From assembly GCA_963922315.1 (NCBI GenBank), contig CAWUID010000043.1, positions 1 through 14,653 on the forward strand: 14,653 nucleotides of DNA, in the 5' to 3' direction. Below, one piece after another: positions 13,304-14,653 of this stretch (position 1 is the stretch's first letter; every line of letters begins with the position of its first letter). A program made the position numbers and the translations under genes. The notes beneath the pieces were generated by a model. The model saw nothing but the letters and a program-made list of their open reading frames with translations. It was not told the origin of the DNA and did not search any database. Source of the DNA: JAHDBG01 sp963922315. Lineage in GTDB: Bacteria > Pseudomonadota > Gammaproteobacteria > Chromatiales > Chromatiaceae.

Positions 13304-14551
13304 TCATTCATAGCGTAATGCCGTTGCGGGTTCAATACGCCAGGCGCGCCAGGCCGGGTACAGGGTCATCAATACACTGAGTATGAAAGCACCGAGTGTG
13401 ACCAGCCAGACGTCGCCAGCCTGCACCTGCGAAGGCAGGTGACTGATGTAGTACACGCCCGGGTCGATAAAATGGATGCCAAGCCAGGTTTCGACCTGCG
13501 CAACAACCGCTTCGACATGGGTCGCCAGTAGCAGACCGAGTCCGCCACCCAGCAAGGTACCGATGGCTCCCAGTGTGGCGCCCTGCACAACAAAGATGCG
13601 CCAGACCAGGCCAGGTGTTGCGCCCAGTGTTTTCAGGATCGCAATATCGCTGCGTTTATCCATCACCACCATCACCAGAGTGGTGACAATGGTAAAGGCA
13701 CCGATCAGTACGATCAGAAACAATAACAGACCGAGCATGCGTTTTTCCATTTGCAGCGCGGCAAAAAAATTACGGTGATAATCGGTCCAGTTGAGTAGCC
13801 GGTACGCATTGCCAAGTTGTTGCGCCAGCTCCTGGCTGACGGCAGGTGCTGCCCAGCCGTCGTCCAGCCGTATCCGCACGCCACTGACTTGATCTTCCAT
13901 GCGCAGCAGACGAGCGGCATCCTGCTGATGAATCAGGGCAATGCCGCTATCATATTCGGCCATGCCCACCGCAAATAAACCCACCAGCGTAAATCGTTTC
14001 ATGCGCGGACGACTGCCGACAATGGTTGTCGTGGTTTGTGGTACCAGTACAGTCACCTTGTCACCCAGTCGGGCGCCGAGCCGGGCAGCCAATTCTGCGC
14101 CCAGGATGATGTGATAAGCGCCGGGCTGTAGTTGGGTCAACTGGCCCACCTGCATCGCATCGGTGAGATTGACCACATCTGATTCCAGCGTCGGCAGGAT
14201 GCCCCGCACCAGTGCACCGGTTACTTGTCGCTGTTGCATTAACATCGCCTGGGTTTCGATATAAGGTGCAGCCGCCAGGACTTGTGGGTGTTGTGCAGCT
14301 TGTTCATGCACCTCGGGCCAGTTATCTAACCGGCCCTGCCAGGTGCGGATATCGCCATGCGCTGTCATGCCCAGAATGCGCTCACGGATTTCGTGATGGA
14401 ACCCGTTCATCACCGACAATACGGTGATCAGTGCCATCACCCCCAGCGCAATGCCCAGCACCGAAAACACCGAAATAAACGAAATGAAGTGATGTTGTCG
14501 CCGCGAACGGGTGTAACGCAGACCGAGTGATAAAGAAAGTGGATGAAACAT
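13304..14551 (-). CDS. lolC: Lipoprotein-releasing transmembrane protein LolC/LolE family
   Basis: This 415-residue inner-membrane permease works with LolD to extract lipoproteins and hand them to LolA. It has the family layout: one N-terminal membrane segment (about 23-48), a large periplasmic domain (about 49-270), then three membrane segments (about 272-297, 318-345 and 382-400) and the ending PAWRAWRIEPATALRYE. The periplasmic loop at 171-186 (PQTTTTIVGSRPRMKR) matches the position and length of the LolC Hook that binds LolA. No lolE follows lolD in this window, so this may be a single hybrid LolF-type subunit forming a homodimer. The start at 14551 has a weak ribosome site. hicA begins 15 bp after its stop. 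Confidence 0.93.
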   Translation of the reverse strand: MFHPLSLSLGLRYTRSRRQHHFISFISVFSVLGIALGVMALITVLSVMNGFHHEIRERILGMTAHGDIRTWQGRLDNWPEVHEQAAQHPQVLAAAPYIETQAMLMQQRQVTGALVRGILPTLESDVVNLTDAMQVGQLTQLQPGAYHIILGAELAARLGARLGDKVTVLVPQTTTTIVGSRPRMKRFTLVGLFAVGMAEYDSGIALIHQQDAARLLRMEDQVSGVRIRLDDGWAAPAVSQELAQQLGNAYRLLNWTDYHRNFFAALQMEKRMLGLLLFLIVLIGAFTIVTTLVMVVMDKRSDIAILKTLGATPGLVWRIFVVQGATLGAIGTLLGGGLGLLLATHVEAVVAQVETWLGIHFIDPGVYYISHLPSQVQAGDVWLVTLGAFILSVLMTLYPAWRAWRIEPATALRYE

Positions 14552-14653
14552 GGTCAGACGGTGATGCGGAAGTGTCTTGAAGTCGACAGTAAAAACGGGA
14601 CTAGAGTTTAGAGCGAGCGGGTCTTCCCAAGCCTCGTTGTATGAGCTTGGTTT

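Noticed and set aside
14627..14650. CCAAGC/GCTTGG inverted repeat followed by TTT at the right edge
   Set aside because: Only 6 bp with a 12-base loop, and the window ends there, so it cannot be judged as a terminator.

Overview
The window looks like a chromosomal segment of a gammaproteobacterium. It has a LolC/LolD lipoprotein-release pair, an aa3-type cytochrome c oxidase cluster whose subunit II carries a C-terminal cytochrome c domain, an AmtB-type transporter and a periplasmic RNase T2. No rRNA, tRNA or complete mobile element was seen, so genus and species cannot be given. Base composition is balanced apart from the first ~420 bases, which are clearly A+T-rich.

Layout. (1) Positions 1-821 hold the 5' part of an unrecognised gene that runs off the left edge (minus strand), a doubtful small ORF before it, and a terminator-like hairpin. 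(2) Positions 822-3276 (minus) hold a secreted RNase T2 with an unusual C-terminal module, and amtB, which has a good sigma-54-like promoter match just upstream. (3) Positions 3416-8080 (minus) hold the oxidase cluster coxB-coxA-ctaG-coxC, followed by a small single-RRM RNA-binding protein with its own Rho-independent terminator. A perfect 13-bp inverted repeat at the coxA/ctaG junction buries the ctaG ribosome binding site and start codon. (4) Positions 8081-9122 are about 1 kb with no convincing gene but several inverted repeats, including a ~158-bp segment bounded by 14-bp imperfect inverted repeats. (5) Positions 9123-11991 (plus) hold hsdM and hsdS of a type I restriction-modification system with no hsdR in the window. 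(6) Positions 11977-14551 (minus) hold lolC and lolD separated by a hicAB toxin-antitoxin pair. lolD ends 15 bp inside the 3' end of the convergent hsdS.

How the genes work together. CoxA, CoxB and CoxC form the oxidase core, and CtaG/Cox11 delivers copper to the CuB site of CoxA. Heme a synthesis genes (ctaA, ctaB) and surf1 are not in the window. AmtB imports ammonium, and the secreted RNase T2 degrades RNA outside the cytoplasm; a shared nutrient-scavenging role is only a guess from adjacency. HsdM and HsdS should together form a sequence-specific DNA adenine methyltransferase. LolC (or LolF) and LolD form the inner-membrane ABC machine that releases outer-membrane lipoproteins. HicA and HicB form a toxin-antitoxin module sitting inside that presumably essential operon.

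No wholly new system could be demonstrated. The most interesting leads are the RNase T2 fusion, the ctaG start-site hairpin, the structured 1-kb gap beside hsdMS, and hicAB inside the lol operon.
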